Source: Flavobacterium davisii (lineage in GTDB: Bacteria > Bacteroidota > Bacteroidia > Flavobacteriales > Flavobacteriaceae). From it: a DNA stretch of 64,000 bases. The notes below the pieces were generated by a model, which saw only the letters and a program-made list of their open reading frames with translations, had not been told where the DNA came from and did not search any database. A program made the position numbers and the translations under genes. The stretch is from contig NZ_CP067378.1 of assembly GCF_019565505.1 (NCBI RefSeq), positions 2,232,001 to 2,296,000 of the forward strand, read 5' to 3'. Positions 52,862-63,462 of the stretch are shown in pieces (the stretch's first letter is position 1; every line of letters starts with the position of its first letter).

Positions 52862-54307
52862 ATGAAACACACCTTAATTAAAGATTTACTAAACAGCACG
52901 AAGACATTACATGAAGTGACTGCTAAAGGATGGGTAAGAACTTTTAGAAACAACCAGTTCATTGCTTTAAATGATGGTTCAACTATTCATAATATCCAAT
53001 GTGTCGTTGATTTTGAAAATACAGCTGAAGCAACTTTAAAAAGAATTACTACTGGAACATCAGTAGCTGTTACTGGAGAATTGGTAGAAAGCCGTGGTTC
53101 AGGTCAAAAATACGAAATTCAAGTTACTAAATTGGAAATTTTAGGCGATAGTGATCCAGAAAAATTCCCAATGCAGCCCAAAAAACACTCATTAGAATTC
53201 TTACGAGAAAATGCACATTTACGCATTCGTACGAATACTTTTGGAGCTATTATGCGCGTTCGATCAGCTTTATCATTTGCCGTTCATCAATATTTTCAAC
53301 AAAAAGGATTTTACTACGTAAATACACCTATCATTACAGGTTCTGATGCAGAAGGGGCAGGAGAAATGTTCCGTGTAACAGCTTTGCCTTTTGAAAACAC
53401 GCCTAAAAATGAAGATGGAACAATCAACTTTAAAGAAGATTTCTTTGGTAGAGAAACAAACTTAACAGTATCAGGTCAGTTAGAAGGAGAGGCATACGCA
53501 ATGGCATTAGGTCAAATTTACACCTTTGGACCTACATTCCGTGCAGAAAACTCAAATACTTCTCGTCATTTAGCTGAATTTTGGATGATAGAACCAGAAG
53601 TAGCTTTCAATGACCTAGCTGATAACATGGATTTAGCAGAAGATTTTATCAAATATGTGATTAAATATGCTGTTGAGAATTGTTCAGATGACCTAAAATT
53701 CTTAGAAACTCGTTTGCTAGACGAAGAAAAACAAAAACCTCTAGCGGAACGTAGTGAAATGGCTTTATTGGAAAAATTAAGTTTTGTTTTGGACAATAAT
53801 TTCAAACGTGTTTCATATACAGAAGCAATTGATATCCTAAAAGATTCAACCCCTAATAAAAAGAAAAAATTCCAATATTTAATAGAAGAATGGGGGGCCG
53901 ACTTACAAAGTGAACACGAACGTTTTTTAGTTGAAAAACATTTTAAATGTCCTGTAATACTTTTTGATTATCCAGCAAAAATAAAAGCATTCTATATGCG
54001 CTTAAACGAAAATACAGAGCCCGGAAAAGAAACAGTACGGGCAATGGATATCTTATTCCCGTGAATAGGAGAAATCGTAGGAGGTTCACAAAGAGAAGAA
54101 CGTTTAGATGTTTTAATTGAAAAAATGAAAACATTAGGTATCCATGAAGAAGAACTATGGTGGTATTTAGATACGCGCCGTTTTGGTTCTGCCGTTCACT
54201 CAGGTTTTGGATTAGGTTTTGAACGTTTAGTGCTATTCGTAACAGGTATGACTAATATTCGTGACGTGATTCCTTTTCCAAGAACCCCACAAAATGCTGA
54301 ATTCTAA
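52862..54307 (+). CDS. asnS: Asparaginyl-tRNA synthetase with an in-frame TGA
   Basis: The enzyme charges tRNA-Asn. The 481-codon reading frame has the OB-fold anticodon domain at the N-terminus ([21 protein letters not shown]) and the class II core: [20 protein letters not shown] (motif 2) and [20 protein letters not shown] (motif 3). A TGA at 54062-54064 lies between IDILFP-like and [15 protein letters not shown]. The expected residue there is Arg (CGA or AGA), so one base change explains it, with no frameshift. Loss of the motif 3 end would kill this gene, so a sequence error is more likely than a real stop. Confidence 0.92.
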
Positions 54308-54322
54308 TAAATAATAGATTCG

Positions 54323-54360
54323 TTGATTTGGTTATTAACTTAATATAATAACCAAATCAA
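54323..54360 (+). terminator. Palindrome after asnS, probable terminator
   Basis: TTGATTTGGTTATTA (54323-54337) and TAATAACCAAATCAA (54346-54360) are perfect inverted repeats with an 8-base loop. There is no clear T run, so it may be an RNA-stability or weak terminator element between asnS and rpoN. Confidence 0.55.
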
Positions 54361-54380
54361 CAAATAATCGAATACTAAAA

Positions 54381-55850
54381 ATGTTAAAACAAAATTTAAA
54401 CTTAAAATTATCTCAAAAACTTTCTCCTCAACAAATCCAGTTGATGAAATTAATTCAATTGCCTACTCAGGCTTTTGAACAACGTTTGATGGAAGAAATG
54501 AACGAAAATCCAGCTTTAGAAGGAGGAATCGTAGAAGATGAAGAAAAGTTTGAAAAAGACGAATTTGATACCGATGAATATGATGATTTTGATGATTCAG
54601 AAAGCATTGATGCCAATGATATCAATATAGATGAATATTTAAGCAACGACGAAACACCAGACTATAAAACACAAAGTAATAACTATAGTGATGATGAGGA
54701 GGAATATGAAGCCCCTTTTGTTGCCCCCGTTAGCTTTCATCAAGATTTAATTAATCAGCTCAATACATTTGTTTTAACAGACGAAGAAAATGATATAGCC
54801 GAATTTTTAATTGGTAGTATGGATGATGATGGGTACTTACGTAGAAGTATCATTGATATCGTAGACGATATGGCATTTACTCAAGCTATTTATACGGATG
54901 AGACACGTGTTAACAAAATCCTTTGTTCTATTATTCATGAATTAGAGCCTTCAGGTGTAGGAGCTCGCGATTTACAAGAATGCTTGTTGCTCCAATTGAA
55001 ACATAAGACCCCAACAGAATCAGTTGAATTAGCCATTAAAATAATTGAGGAGCAATTTGATTCGTTTACAAAAAAACACTACGAAAAATTACTCCAAAAA
55101 CACAACGTCTCCAAAGAACATTTAAAAAAAGCAATTGATGAAATTGAAAAACTTAATCCAAAACCGGGAGGTGCTTTTACGGGGAATACTAAAATAACAG
55201 AACATATAGTTCCTGATTTTACGATTCGGATCAACGATGATGAATTAGAGTTAACTATAAATGGTAGAAATGCTCCAGAACTTCACGTTTCTAAAGATTA
55301 TCAAGAAATGATGAAGACATATAAAGACTCTAAAGAAAAATCAAATGCACAACGTGACGCTGTTCAATTCATTAAACAAAAATTAGATTCAGCTAAATGG
55401 TTTATTGATGCTATCAAACAACGTCAAGAAACCTTATATGTCACCATGAATGCCATTATGCACTTCCAAAAAGAATATTTTTTAGAAGGAGATGAAACAA
55501 AATTAAAGCCCATGATCCTAAAAGACATTGCGGATATGATTGGCTTAGATATTTCTACCGTTTCCCGTGTGGCTAATAGTAAATATGTAGATACACCTTA
55601 CGGAACTAAATTACTTAAAGATTTCTTTAGTGAAGCCATGATGAATGATCAAGGAGAAGAAGTATCGACTATTGAAATCAAAAAAATTTTGCAACAAGTT
55701 ATTAAAGAAGAAAACAAAAACAAACCTCTTCCTGATGATCAATTAGCTGTTATTTTAAAGGAAAGAGGATATCCTATTGCAAGAAGAACAGTAGCCAAAT
55801 ATCGAGAACAGTTAGATATACCCGTTGCAAGAATGCGTAAAAAAATTTAA
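54381..55850 (+). CDS. rpoN: RNA polymerase sigma-54 factor
   Basis: The intact 489-aa product has the N-terminal activator-interaction region (LKLSQKLSPQQIQLMKLIQL, Gln-rich), an acidic stretch (residues about 50-105), the core-binding region (DEENDIAEFLIGSMDDDGYL), a helix-turn-helix (LKDIADMIGLDISTVSRVAN) and the RpoN box (ARRTVAKYRE) near the end. Sigma-54 recognises -24/-12 promoters with an AAA+ activator. It lies 73 bases after asnS. Its stop codon overlaps the first bases of repeat copy 2. Confidence 0.96.
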   Translation: MLKQNLNLKLSQKLSPQQIQLMKLIQLPTQAFEQRLMEEMNENPALEGGIVEDEEKFEKDEFDTDEYDDFDDSESIDANDINIDEYLSNDETPDYKTQSNNYSDDEEEYEAPFVAPVSFHQDLINQLNTFVLTDEENDIAEFLIGSMDDDGYLRRSIIDIVDDMAFTQAIYTDETRVNKILCSIIHELEPSGVGARDLQECLLLQLKHKTPTESVELAIKIIEEQFDSFTKKHYEKLLQKHNVSKEHLKKAIDEIEKLNPKPGGAFTGNTKITEHIVPDFTIRINDDELELTINGRNAPELHVSKDYQEMMKTYKDSKEKSNAQRDAVQFIKQKLDSAKWFIDAIKQRQETLYVTMNAIMHFQKEYFLEGDETKLKPMILKDIADMIGLDISTVSRVANSKYVDTPYGTKLLKDFFSEAMMNDQGEEVSTIEIKKILQQVIKEENKNKPLPDDQLAVILKERGYPIARRTVAKYREQLDIPVARMRKKI

Positions 55851-56260
55851 CCCCAATTTCAAGAAAGTATTGTTCTTTTACAAATGAGAGCTAACTTGCA
55901 CTTGCGAGCGAAGCCTATGCAAAAAATGGTGAATTTATCCCTCCCAAATTTTGGCTGAAATCTAAAAAGGCTTCCATTTGAAAGCCCTTTGAGACAATCA
56001 ATGATCAAACACCATGTTATCTCGTATAGAATAATTTTAGCTAAGTTAGATAGAATGCCGCATTAGACTTCATGGGCGAGATGGAAAACAAAAAATGAAC
56101 ATTTTTTATAGATAGGGAAGAAAAGCCGTAATCTAGTCGTAGTTTGTCACTTGAACCCAAGGGAGAAATTACATTATTTAATGTATGTGATTTTGCTCCT
56201 ATTTTATAAACGATAAAAATATGAACCTTTAAGACAGCCCTAATGCAATAAAAAAGTACG
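55849..56260 (+). repeat. Dispersed intergenic repeat, copy 2 (right part inverted)
   Basis: 55849-56038 matches copy 1 (5337-5521) and copy 3 (56273-56464), including the hairpin GGCTTCC-ATTT-GAAAGCC. After GAATAATTTTAGCTAAGTTA it continues with sequence that is the inverse of the right half of copies 1 and 4. A minus-strand open frame of 94 codons here is repeat sequence, not a gene. The left end overlaps the rpoN stop codon. Confidence 0.72.
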
Positions 56261-56464
56261 CTTTTTAGATTTAACCCAGATTTCAAGAAAGTATTGTTCT
56301 TTGACAAATGAGAGCTAACTTGCACTTGCGAGCGAAGCCTATGTATAAAATGGTGAATTTATCCCCTCCCAGATTTTGGCTGAAATGTAAAAAGGCTTCC
56401 ATTTGGAAGCCCTTTGAGACAATCAATGATGAAACACCATGTTATCTCGTATAGAATAATTTAA

Positions 56465-57834
56465 GCAAAGATATTACATTTCCTCGCATTTTAATAAAAA
56501 GATATTTTATGAAAAGTTTCGAAAAAATGCAAATTGTAAATCCCAATGCTGCAGGAATTGATGTTGGGTCACGTTCTCATTTTGTAGCCATAGGACAGGA
56601 TGAAAATCAAATCAGAGAATTTAATGTTTATCAATCAGGATTATGCGCTTTGGTAGCTTATCTTCAAGAGAACAAGATTCGTAGTGTTGCTTTGGAGTCC
56701 ACAGGGAGTTATTGGCAATCATTGTTTATGATCTTGCAGGGAAATGGTTTTGAAGTTCTTTTGGTTCAAGGGACTCAAACAAAAAACCTCAAAGCAAAGA
56801 CAGATGTGAAAGATGCACAATGGATACAGAAACTTCATTCTTTAGGGCTATTACGAGGTTCTTTTTGCCCTCTGAAACCACTTTGCAGATAAGAACACTT
56901 CATAGACATCGTTCTAGTTTGATTGAACAAAGTTCAGGCTTTGTAAACAAAATGCAAAAAGCATTACGTTTAATGAACTTCAGACTCGACGTTGTGATAA
57001 GTGACATCACAGGAGTTTCTGGAATAAGAGTAATTGAGATGATACTATCAGGTGAAACTTCAGGTGAAAAATTAGCTGAATATTGCGACAAACGAGTTAA
57101 AAAAAGCAAAGAAGAAATAGCCGACGCTTTACAAGGTAAAATAAACAATGAATACCTACATGAGCTTTCCGATTGTTATGATATTTACAGACTTATTCAA
57201 GATAAAATAAAAAATACCGATACTCGTATTGATCAAGTGCTGAAAAATCAAACCAGAGAAATTGTTTTATCAGAAGATATCGAATTGGTAAAGAAACAGA
57301 ATAAAGGGAAAAACCAACCCAAATTTGATGTACAGAAATATAGTTTAAAACTTTTTGGAGTAGATCTCTTTGCTATAGAATCAGTTTGCTCAGGAACCGT
57401 TACTAGTTTTTTAGCCGAAATAGGCACCGATATATATAAATTCAAGACCTCCAAGCAATTTGTGAATTGGCTCAGGTTAGCTCCAAATAATAAAATTAGT
57501 GGAGGTAAGGTTTTGAGTAGCAGAACTCCAAAAGGGAAAAATAAATTTGCATTGACATTAAGAAATGCGGCAAATACAATTGAAAGAAAAAAAGAAGGTT
57601 ACCTCGTTATGTTCTTTAAAAGGATTTCTTTTAAAAAAGGAAGAGGTGCTGCAATTACAGCAACAGCAAGAAAAATAGCAGTTATAATTTGGAATATGAT
57701 AGTCAAAAAACAACATTATATACCAATAAATACAGACGAATATATTCAAGAAATGAAGAATAAAAAAACGATACAAATTAAAAAAATGATTAAAAAATAC
57801 GGAATCGAAACTACTTCTTTATCAATTCCTTAAA
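56465..57834 (+). mobile_element. IS110-family insertion inside the repeat (proposed limits)
   Basis: Intact copies (56022-56058 and 62868-62904) read GAATAATTTTAGC-TAAGTTAGATAGAAT without a break. In copy 3 the left piece ends GAATAATTTAAGC at 56467 and the right piece begins TTAAGTTAGATAGAAT at 57835. The interval of about 1.37 kb is the transposase gene plus about 44 bases. The limits are inferred from this comparison. The alternative is that the whole 56271-58042 unit is the element. Confidence 0.6.
56509..57833 (+). CDS. IS110-family transposase, frameshifted
   Basis: The corrected product is about 441 aa. The N-terminal DEDD (RuvC-like) domain shows GIDVGSRSHFVAIG, ALESTGSYWQSL and KTDVKDAQWIQ. 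The C-terminal Tnp20 domain shows FLAEIGTDIYKFKTSKQFVN, WLRLAPNNKISGGKVLSSRT and ALTLRNAANTI. The family uses a DEDD and Ser active site and, where studied, an RNA guide. One lost T near 56868 (T5 should be T6) splits the gene and restores GSFLPSETTLQIRTLHRHR. If real, the copy would be dead. Confidence 0.9.
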
Positions 57835-58096
57835 TTAAGTTAGATAGAATTACGCATTAGACCCGAGCGTAGCGAATAGACGAAGTAAATCTATTGCACT
57901 TTATTTTTCTTCCAATTCAAGCACGTACTCAAATTTTAATCATCAAAATAGTTCACTATTTCTTCTTCTAAAATTTTCCGTGAGCACTTGAATTTATTAA
58001 AAAATTTTGTTTCACAACGAAGTCTAATGCGGAATCTGGGTTTAAATTTCTTCTTTATTTGTAATAAATTTCTAAAGCATAATTTACATTAAATAT

Positions 58097-58136
58097 AAAC
58101 CCCGTTTTTAAGGATTTTGTCCTCAAAACGGGGTTT
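58097..58136. terminator. Strong terminator between the IS region and the secreted protein gene
   Basis: AAACCCCGTTTT (58097-58108) and AAAACGGGGTTT (58125-58136) form a perfect stem with a 16-base loop. It could stop transcription from either side; the 58643 gene ends 100 bases to its right. Confidence 0.75.
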
Positions 58137-58235
58137 AAAGTTAGAATCAAGTAATTTTTGAGTTTTGATTTTATTCTTAATGTTTTCAAATCCTCATGAT
58201 AACCTCTTATAGCTAATGAAATAAAAAGGATTATG

Positions 58236-58643
58236 TTAATTCTCTATTTTATGATCCATAAAAGTATAATAAGTATTCTTGTATCCTGTAAGCTTAGTGC
58301 CTGTAAACCTTATGCTATCACCCACAAATTCATATTCATATTCATCTACATTTCCTTCTGTATTTAGAATTTCATAAAATCTACCATTTTCTACCCACCA
58401 AGTTCCTGTTTTATTAGTTTCATTAACATTGTCCTTTTCATCTATAAAAACGAAAGAAAACACACAACTGCCATTAGCAAAACGACATGTTCGCCACTGT
58501 TTACTAATCCCTTTTTCCAACTGTTCGACTTCTGTTCCTTCCCAACAACCAACAAATCTATGATCTATTTTAGTATCTAGTTGAGCAAGACCAATACTCG
58601 TACTCAATAACGCCATCAATAAAAACAATATTTTCTTCATCAC
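58236..58643 (-). CDS. Small secreted lipocalin-like protein, function unknown
   Basis: The 135-aa product has a signal peptide (MMKKILFLLMALLSTSIGLAQ). The mature part has DHRFVGCWEGTEVEQL, CRFANGSCVFSFVF, TGTWWVENGRFYEI and GDSIRFTGTKLTGY. The WxGT/TWWVENGRFYE strand pattern is like small lipocalin-like beta-barrel proteins of Bacteroidota; two or three Cys may form a bridge. It is not linked to neighbouring genes. The 530 bases upstream (58644-59177) contain only AT-rich sequence and a short dispersed repeat near 59144-59178. Confidence 0.7.
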   Translation of the reverse strand: MMKKILFLLMALLSTSIGLAQLDTKIDHRFVGCWEGTEVEQLEKGISKQWRTCRFANGSCVFSFVFIDEKDNVNETNKTGTWWVENGRFYEILNTEGNVDEYEYEFVGDSIRFTGTKLTGYKNTYYTFMDHKIEN

Positions 58644-59199
58644 ATAGATTTTTTAGCAGCTTCCCTTCAACTAGGACTCTAAGGTTATTACTAATTAAAA
58701 TAATGTTTTTTAGTTTAAATTTATTTATGTCACAATATATGCTTTTTTTTCATTTTAGATGCTGTTCCGTTATTATTTTTTTTAATCAATACATTGATTT
58801 TGTTTATATATTACCTAAAAGAATTTATAATAAATTGCCAACGCATAGTCTGGTATAAAATACAGAAGATTATCTTAGGTCTATTTTCATTACAATCATA
58901 GGATTACATAATCAAAAAATGAAAGGGATTACCGATAGAATCTTCGGATAAACGAGTCTTTGATTTTTGCCTCTAATAAAATTTAAAAGCCCAGAAAAAA
59001 AATAGACTAGACTTTTAAATTAAGGTAAAGGCTTATGACAAATAGAAAGAATTGTAATGATTGAACTCTCTAAAAATAGATACAGAGTCAGACAAACCAA
59101 ACGTTTAGTTTGTTATTTTAACGATAGTTTGAACTTTTTTAGGCAATGATAAGATTACGATCTTTTAGAGCAGTCTCCTAACATTTTGTATCTAAAAAA

Positions 59200-59837
59200 C
59201 TACATTGGTAAATACACCACTTTTTTTGTTTCAAAAAAATCTTCCGAAAAAAATCCGCTATGTTATATTGAATCGATTCTGGAAAATCTTGTAGTTCTTC
59301 ACTCAAATCGCCTCCTTTCAAATATAAGATACCATTAGCTCTTTCGGGATGACGGTTGTTTTTTTTGGTTTTTCCTTTTACCCATTCTACAAAATCGGGC
59401 ATATTTGTCACAGCACGACTTACAATAAAATCAAATTTATCATTAACAGTATGGGCTCTTTTTTGTTCTGCTTTTAAATTTTTTAGCCCAATATCCTCTG
59501 CAATCGCATTTACGACCTTTATTTTTTTAGCAATTACATCAATTAAATAAAAATTGGTTTCAGGAAACAAAATAGCTAAAGGTATTCCTGGAAAACCACC
59601 CCCTGTTCCTACATCCATAACAGTGCTGCCGGGTTTGAACTCTTGAATTTTAGCTATTGCCATGGAATGTAAAATATGTTTTTCATATAATTCATCAATA
59701 TCTTTTCTAGAAATGACATTGATTTTGGAATTCCAATCTTCATACAAAGCTTTTAATGCTTGAAATTGGTTGATTTGTAGTTCTGATAAGTTAGGAAAAT
59801 AGGTAAGGATTTGCTCCATTTTTATTTTTTTTGACAA
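59200..59837 (-). CDS. rsmG: 16S rRNA (guanine-527-N7) methyltransferase, frameshifted near the end
   Basis: The product methylates G527 of 16S rRNA. The frame from 59837 has FPNLSELQINQFQALKALYE, NVISRKDIDELYEKHILHSM, GSTVMDVGTGGGFPGIPLAI (SAM motif I), FYLIDVIAKKIKVVNAIAED and FDFIVSRAVTNMPDFVEWVK. Near the end the frame changes: a lost T near 59247 (T7 should be T8) turns the expected DFFSEDFFETKKVVYLPM into a longer tail ending at 59178. The expected stop is at 59200-59202, about 212 aa. It is divergent from the desaturase gene. Confidence 0.92.
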
Positions 59838-59925
59838 AATTAAACAATTTACTGTTTAAAAATTCTTTCTTTTCGTTATCAATTCAATTTATTAATAATT
59901 AAATTTGAAAACATTTTTAATAATT

Positions 59926-61019
59926 ATGCAGACAAAAGAACCTATTTTCTCTAGAACTGATTCGATGAAGTTCTTTAGAACCTTAAACACAAGAGTAAAT
60001 AACTACTTTAAGGAAAATAATATACAAAAAACTGGTAACTGGAAACTTTATTTAAAGACAATAGTAATGTTTACTATTTTTTTAACCCCTTACTTTTTTC
60101 TGATCAGTATGCAAATGCCTTTTTGGGCCTATCTATTACTCAATGTAGTTATTGGAGTAGGAATGGCTGGAGTAGGAATGAATGTAATGCACGATGGAAA
60201 TCACGGATCTTATTCCTCTAAACAATGGTTAAATAAGATAATGGGGGAAGTATTTACATATTAGCAGGAAATGTATATAACTGGCAAGTTCAGCACAACG
60301 TATTACACCATACTTATACAAATATTCCGGGGCATGATGAAGACCTAGAAGCAGGGCGTATTTTACGTTTTAGTAAGCAAGCAAAGTGGCATCGTTTTCA
60401 TAAATTTCAACATTATTATTCTATCTTTCTTTATGGATTATTAACCTTTAATTGGGCTATTACAACCGATTTTCTTCAAATGAAGCGTTATCTAAAACGC
60501 AAATTATCGTATGGTGAATTTATAAATCCAGCGATTCGTTGGACAACGCTAATTGTTACTAAAATTATTTATTTTTCTATCTGGTTAGTAATCCCTATAG
60601 TTTTAGGAATTACTTGGTGGAAAGTAGTATTAGGTTTTGTTGTTATGCACTATACCGCGGGATTAATATTAAGCGTTATCTTTCAATTAGCTCACGTAAT
60701 AGAAGATACAGAAACACCAGTACCTAATGTAGAAGGCGAAATGGAAAACACTTGGGCTATTCATCAATTATTTACAACTGTAAATTTTGCGCCTAAAAAC
60801 TGGTTAATTAATTGGTATACAGGAGGATTAAATCATCAAATTGAACATCACATTTTTCCGAATATCAGTCATATTCATTATGGTAAAATTGCTGAAATAG
60901 TAAAACAGACAGCTAGAGAATGTAATTTGCCATATTACGAATATAAAACAACTAGAGCTGCCATTATTTCTCACTTTAAACATTTAAAAGAATTAGGGCA
61001 AAAACCACAAATAGCTTAA
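59926..61019 (+). CDS. Fatty acid desaturase (acyl-CoA/acyl-lipid type), frameshifted
   Basis: The start is ATG 59926 (MQTKEPIFSRTDSMKFFRTL). The corrected product is about 364 aa with four to six membrane segments. The three histidine boxes that hold the di-iron centre are present: HDGNHGSY, HNVLHHTYT and HQIEHHIFP. It makes unsaturated membrane lipids. One lost G near 60247 (G5 should be G6) restores MGGSIYILAGNVYNWQVQHN. The last part from 60480 has GLILSVIFQLAHVIEDTETP. Confidence 0.92.
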
Positions 61020-61119
61020 AGAGTCTATAAACAAAAAACATAAAAATAGTTAGGGGGTATAAAATCTTTACAGATTCAAAAATAAAGACAACCAACCAAT
61101 TAATAATATTTTCAACACA

Positions 61120-62306
61120 ATGAATACTATTTTATCAGAAAGAATTAACAATTTAGCGGTCTCTCAAACGTTAGCAATGGCTGCTTTAGCAAGAGAATTA
61201 AAAGCACAAGGAAAAGACATTATCAGCTTAAGTTTAGGTGAGCCCGATTTTAATACACCCGATTTTATAAAAGAAGCCGCTAAAAAAGCAATTGATGATA
61301 ATTATTCCGCCTATCCGCCAGTAGAAGGATATTTGGATCTAAAAGAAGCAATATGTGCCAAGTTTAAAAGAGATAATAATTTGCACTATACACCCACTCA
61401 AATTGTTGTTTCCACAGGAGCTAAACAATCGTTATATAACATTGCGCAAGTAATGTTAAACAATGGAGATGAGGTAATCCTACCAGCACCTTATTGGGTA
61501 TCTTATTTTGAAATTATAAAACTTTCAGGAGGAGTACCTGTAGAAGTGCCGACATCAGTAGCATCTAATTTTAAAATGACACCAGACCAGTTAGAAGCAG
61601 CCATTACTCCTAAAACGAAGATGATGTGGTTTAGTTCTCCTTGTAACCCTTCTGGTTCTGTTTATAGTAAAGAAGAATTAGAAGGATTAGCAGAAGTGTT
61701 AAAAAAACATCCTAATATCTATGTTGTTTCAGACGAAATTTATGAACATATCAATTATACAGGAAACTATTACAGTATAGGTGCTATTCCGGGAATGGAA
61801 AACAATGTTATTACAGTTAATGGAGTAGCAAAAGCATTTGCCATGACAGGATGGCGAATGGGGTACATTGGAGCACCTGAATTTATTGCGAAAGCCTGTA
61901 CAAAAATGCAAGGTCAAGTTACCAGTGGAGCAAATACTATTGCACAACGCGCAACAAAAGCAGCAGTAGAAGCTAATCCAGAAGCCATTAAATATATGGT
62001 AGATTCATTTGAAAAAAGAAGAGGAATAGTATACCAATTATTATCCGAAATTCCGGGTTTAAACTTACAATGCCAGAAGGTGCTTTTTATTTCTTTCCAG
62101 ATGTTTCCGAATATTTTGGCAAAACCTTAAGAGGAAAAGAAATAAAAGATGCAAATGATTTCGCTATGTATTTATTAGCAGAAGCAAATGTGGCAACCGT
62201 AACAGGAGATGCTTTTGGAAACCCAAATTGTATTCGCTTATCTTATGCTACCAGCGAAGAATTATTAAGAGAAGCTATTAAAAGAATAAGAGAAGCTTTA
62301 GCTTAA
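61120..62306 (+). CDS. Pyridoxal-phosphate aminotransferase (aspartate type), frameshifted
   Basis: The corrected product is about 395 aa. It belongs to the class I aminotransferases, most like bacterial aspartate aminotransferase (Ib type): SQTLAMAALARELKAQGKDI, LSLGEPDFNTPDFIKEAA, NPSGSVYSKEELEGLAEVL, VVSDEIYEHINYTG, and the PLP Lys in VNGVAKAFAMTGWRMGYIG. One lost A near 62070 (AA should be AAA) restores LNLQMPEGAFYFFPDVSEYF, continuing to the end at 62306. It is the third transaminase-type function in the window, besides ilvE. Confidence 0.9.
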
Positions 62307-62789
62307 TTCAAATAAAAAATAAGGCCATCCTAAAAAATAGTATTGCTATAGAGCCATCTAGTTCGTCATTTTAACGAAGTAAAAGTTACCATGATTTTGA
62401 TCATGCAACTTACCTTAATTGTTTACGTTATTTGATCCTAGTTAAAGCAAAACAAGTAAGTAAAGTTAGATAATGTAATACTATTTTTTTGGAGAGCCAT
62501 TGTAATATTTATCCAACTAGGAATGCAGTCTGTCCTATATATACCAAAATAAACCCAGATTAAAAGATAGACTCTTTGATAAAGAAGGTATTATCTTTCC
62601 TTCTGTCATTTAAAAAAAATAAAAAGAAGGTTCACTATATTAACCTTGTTCGTATACAAATTCCTTTTTGAAACATTCTCTCTAGTTTTCAAATATTAAA
62701 AGTAAAATTATCCCCCCTTTATATATTTTCACTTTTAAAATAATATCTATAAAACATCTTAAAAAAATAGCCCCCTTTAAGTTTTTAGT

Positions 62790-63146
62790 TTAAACCCAAA
62801 TTTTGGCTGAAATATAAAAAAGCTTCCATTTAGAAGCCCTTTGAGACAATCAATAATCAAACACCATCTTATCTCGTATAGAATAATTTTAGCTAAGTTA
62901 GATAGAATTATACAACTCCTCCTTCCCAGAGTGACAAACAAAACAGTGATTTATTTACTATAAAAATGATTCGTAATCTTGTCATTTATAAAATAGAAGC
63001 AAAATCACATACCTTAAACAATGTAATTTCTCCCTTGATTCGAAGTAACAAACTACAACCGGATTACGGCTTTTGCTCCCTATCTACAAGATTTTTTTGT
63101 TCCTTTTTGTCTATCCATCTCACGTATGAAGTCTAATACCAAATTC
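62790..63146 (+). repeat. Dispersed intergenic repeat, copy 4
   Basis: 62790-62905 matches copies 1-3 but lacks about 80 bases after the left end; its hairpin arms (AGCTTCC/AGAAGCC) carry mismatches. It continues to 63146 with sequence like the right half of copy 1 (GATTTATTTACTATAAAAAT, then GCTTTTGCTCCCTATCTACA). The uninterrupted joint GAATAATTTTAGCTAAGTTA is at 62880-62899. From 62307 to 62790 I see only AT-rich sequence and a partial short repeat near 62322. Confidence 0.7.
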
Positions 63147-63250
63147 TAGTTAAAAAACACTAGTAACCACAACTCCTTTTTATTATTTACCAATACATTT
63201 TTCTTTTTTTTATTCAAAAAACAAAGTGAAGTTATTTTTTTAACAAAACA

Positions 63251-63282
63251 TTTGTTTTTTCTTTAAAAATACAATATATTTG
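63251..63282 (+). promoter_or_regulatory. Promoter upstream of tssD
   Basis: TTTG (63251-63254), a spacer of 20 bases and TATATTTG (63275-63282) match the Bacteroidota consensus in full. The leader to the tssD start is about 170 bases and includes a short open frame. Confidence 0.7.
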
Positions 63283-63333
63283 ACTTAGTTATATTTCCAT
63301 AAATGGTTATTATTATTAAAAAACAAATATACT

Positions 63334-63450
63334 ATGATACCACACAAACAAAACAATTTACCTACATACTTACAAAAAAACAACAACTCCCAATCATTCC
63401 TTATATTATTTTTAGGTATCTACATCCCTTGTATTTTTTATTTTTTTTAA
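63334..63450 (+). CDS. Possible 38-aa peptide before tssD
   Basis: An ATG at 63334 opens 38 codons ending in TAA 63448-63450. The peptide is MIPHKQNNLPTYLQKNNNSQ followed by a hydrophobic tail (SFLILFLGIYIPCIFYFF). It lies between the promoter and tssD, 12 bases before the tssD start. No ribosome site is clear, and I know no homologue, so it may be chance. Confidence 0.25.
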   Translation: MIPHKQNNLPTYLQKNNNSQSFLILFLGIYIPCIFYFF

Positions 63451-63462
63451 ATCTTTATAAAT

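Larger units (their letters stand above)
56271..58042 (+). repeat. Dispersed repeat copy 3 with terminal inverted repeats, containing an IS110 element
   Basis: The left end TTAACCCAGATTTC (56271-56284) and the right end GGAATCTGGGTTTAA (58031-58045) are inverted repeats, 11 of 12 core bases matching. The left 190 bases equal the other copies and include GGCTTCC-ATTT-GGAAGCC (56394-56411). The right part (57834-58042) ends in the same GAAGTCTAATGCGGAATCTG motif as copy 1. The transposase gene lies between these two halves. The stretch 57834-58096 holds no gene. Confidence 0.7.

Noticed and set aside
56041..56325. 94-codon minus-strand frame next to the IS110 element
   Set aside because: It covers repeat sequence and is not conserved in the other copies.
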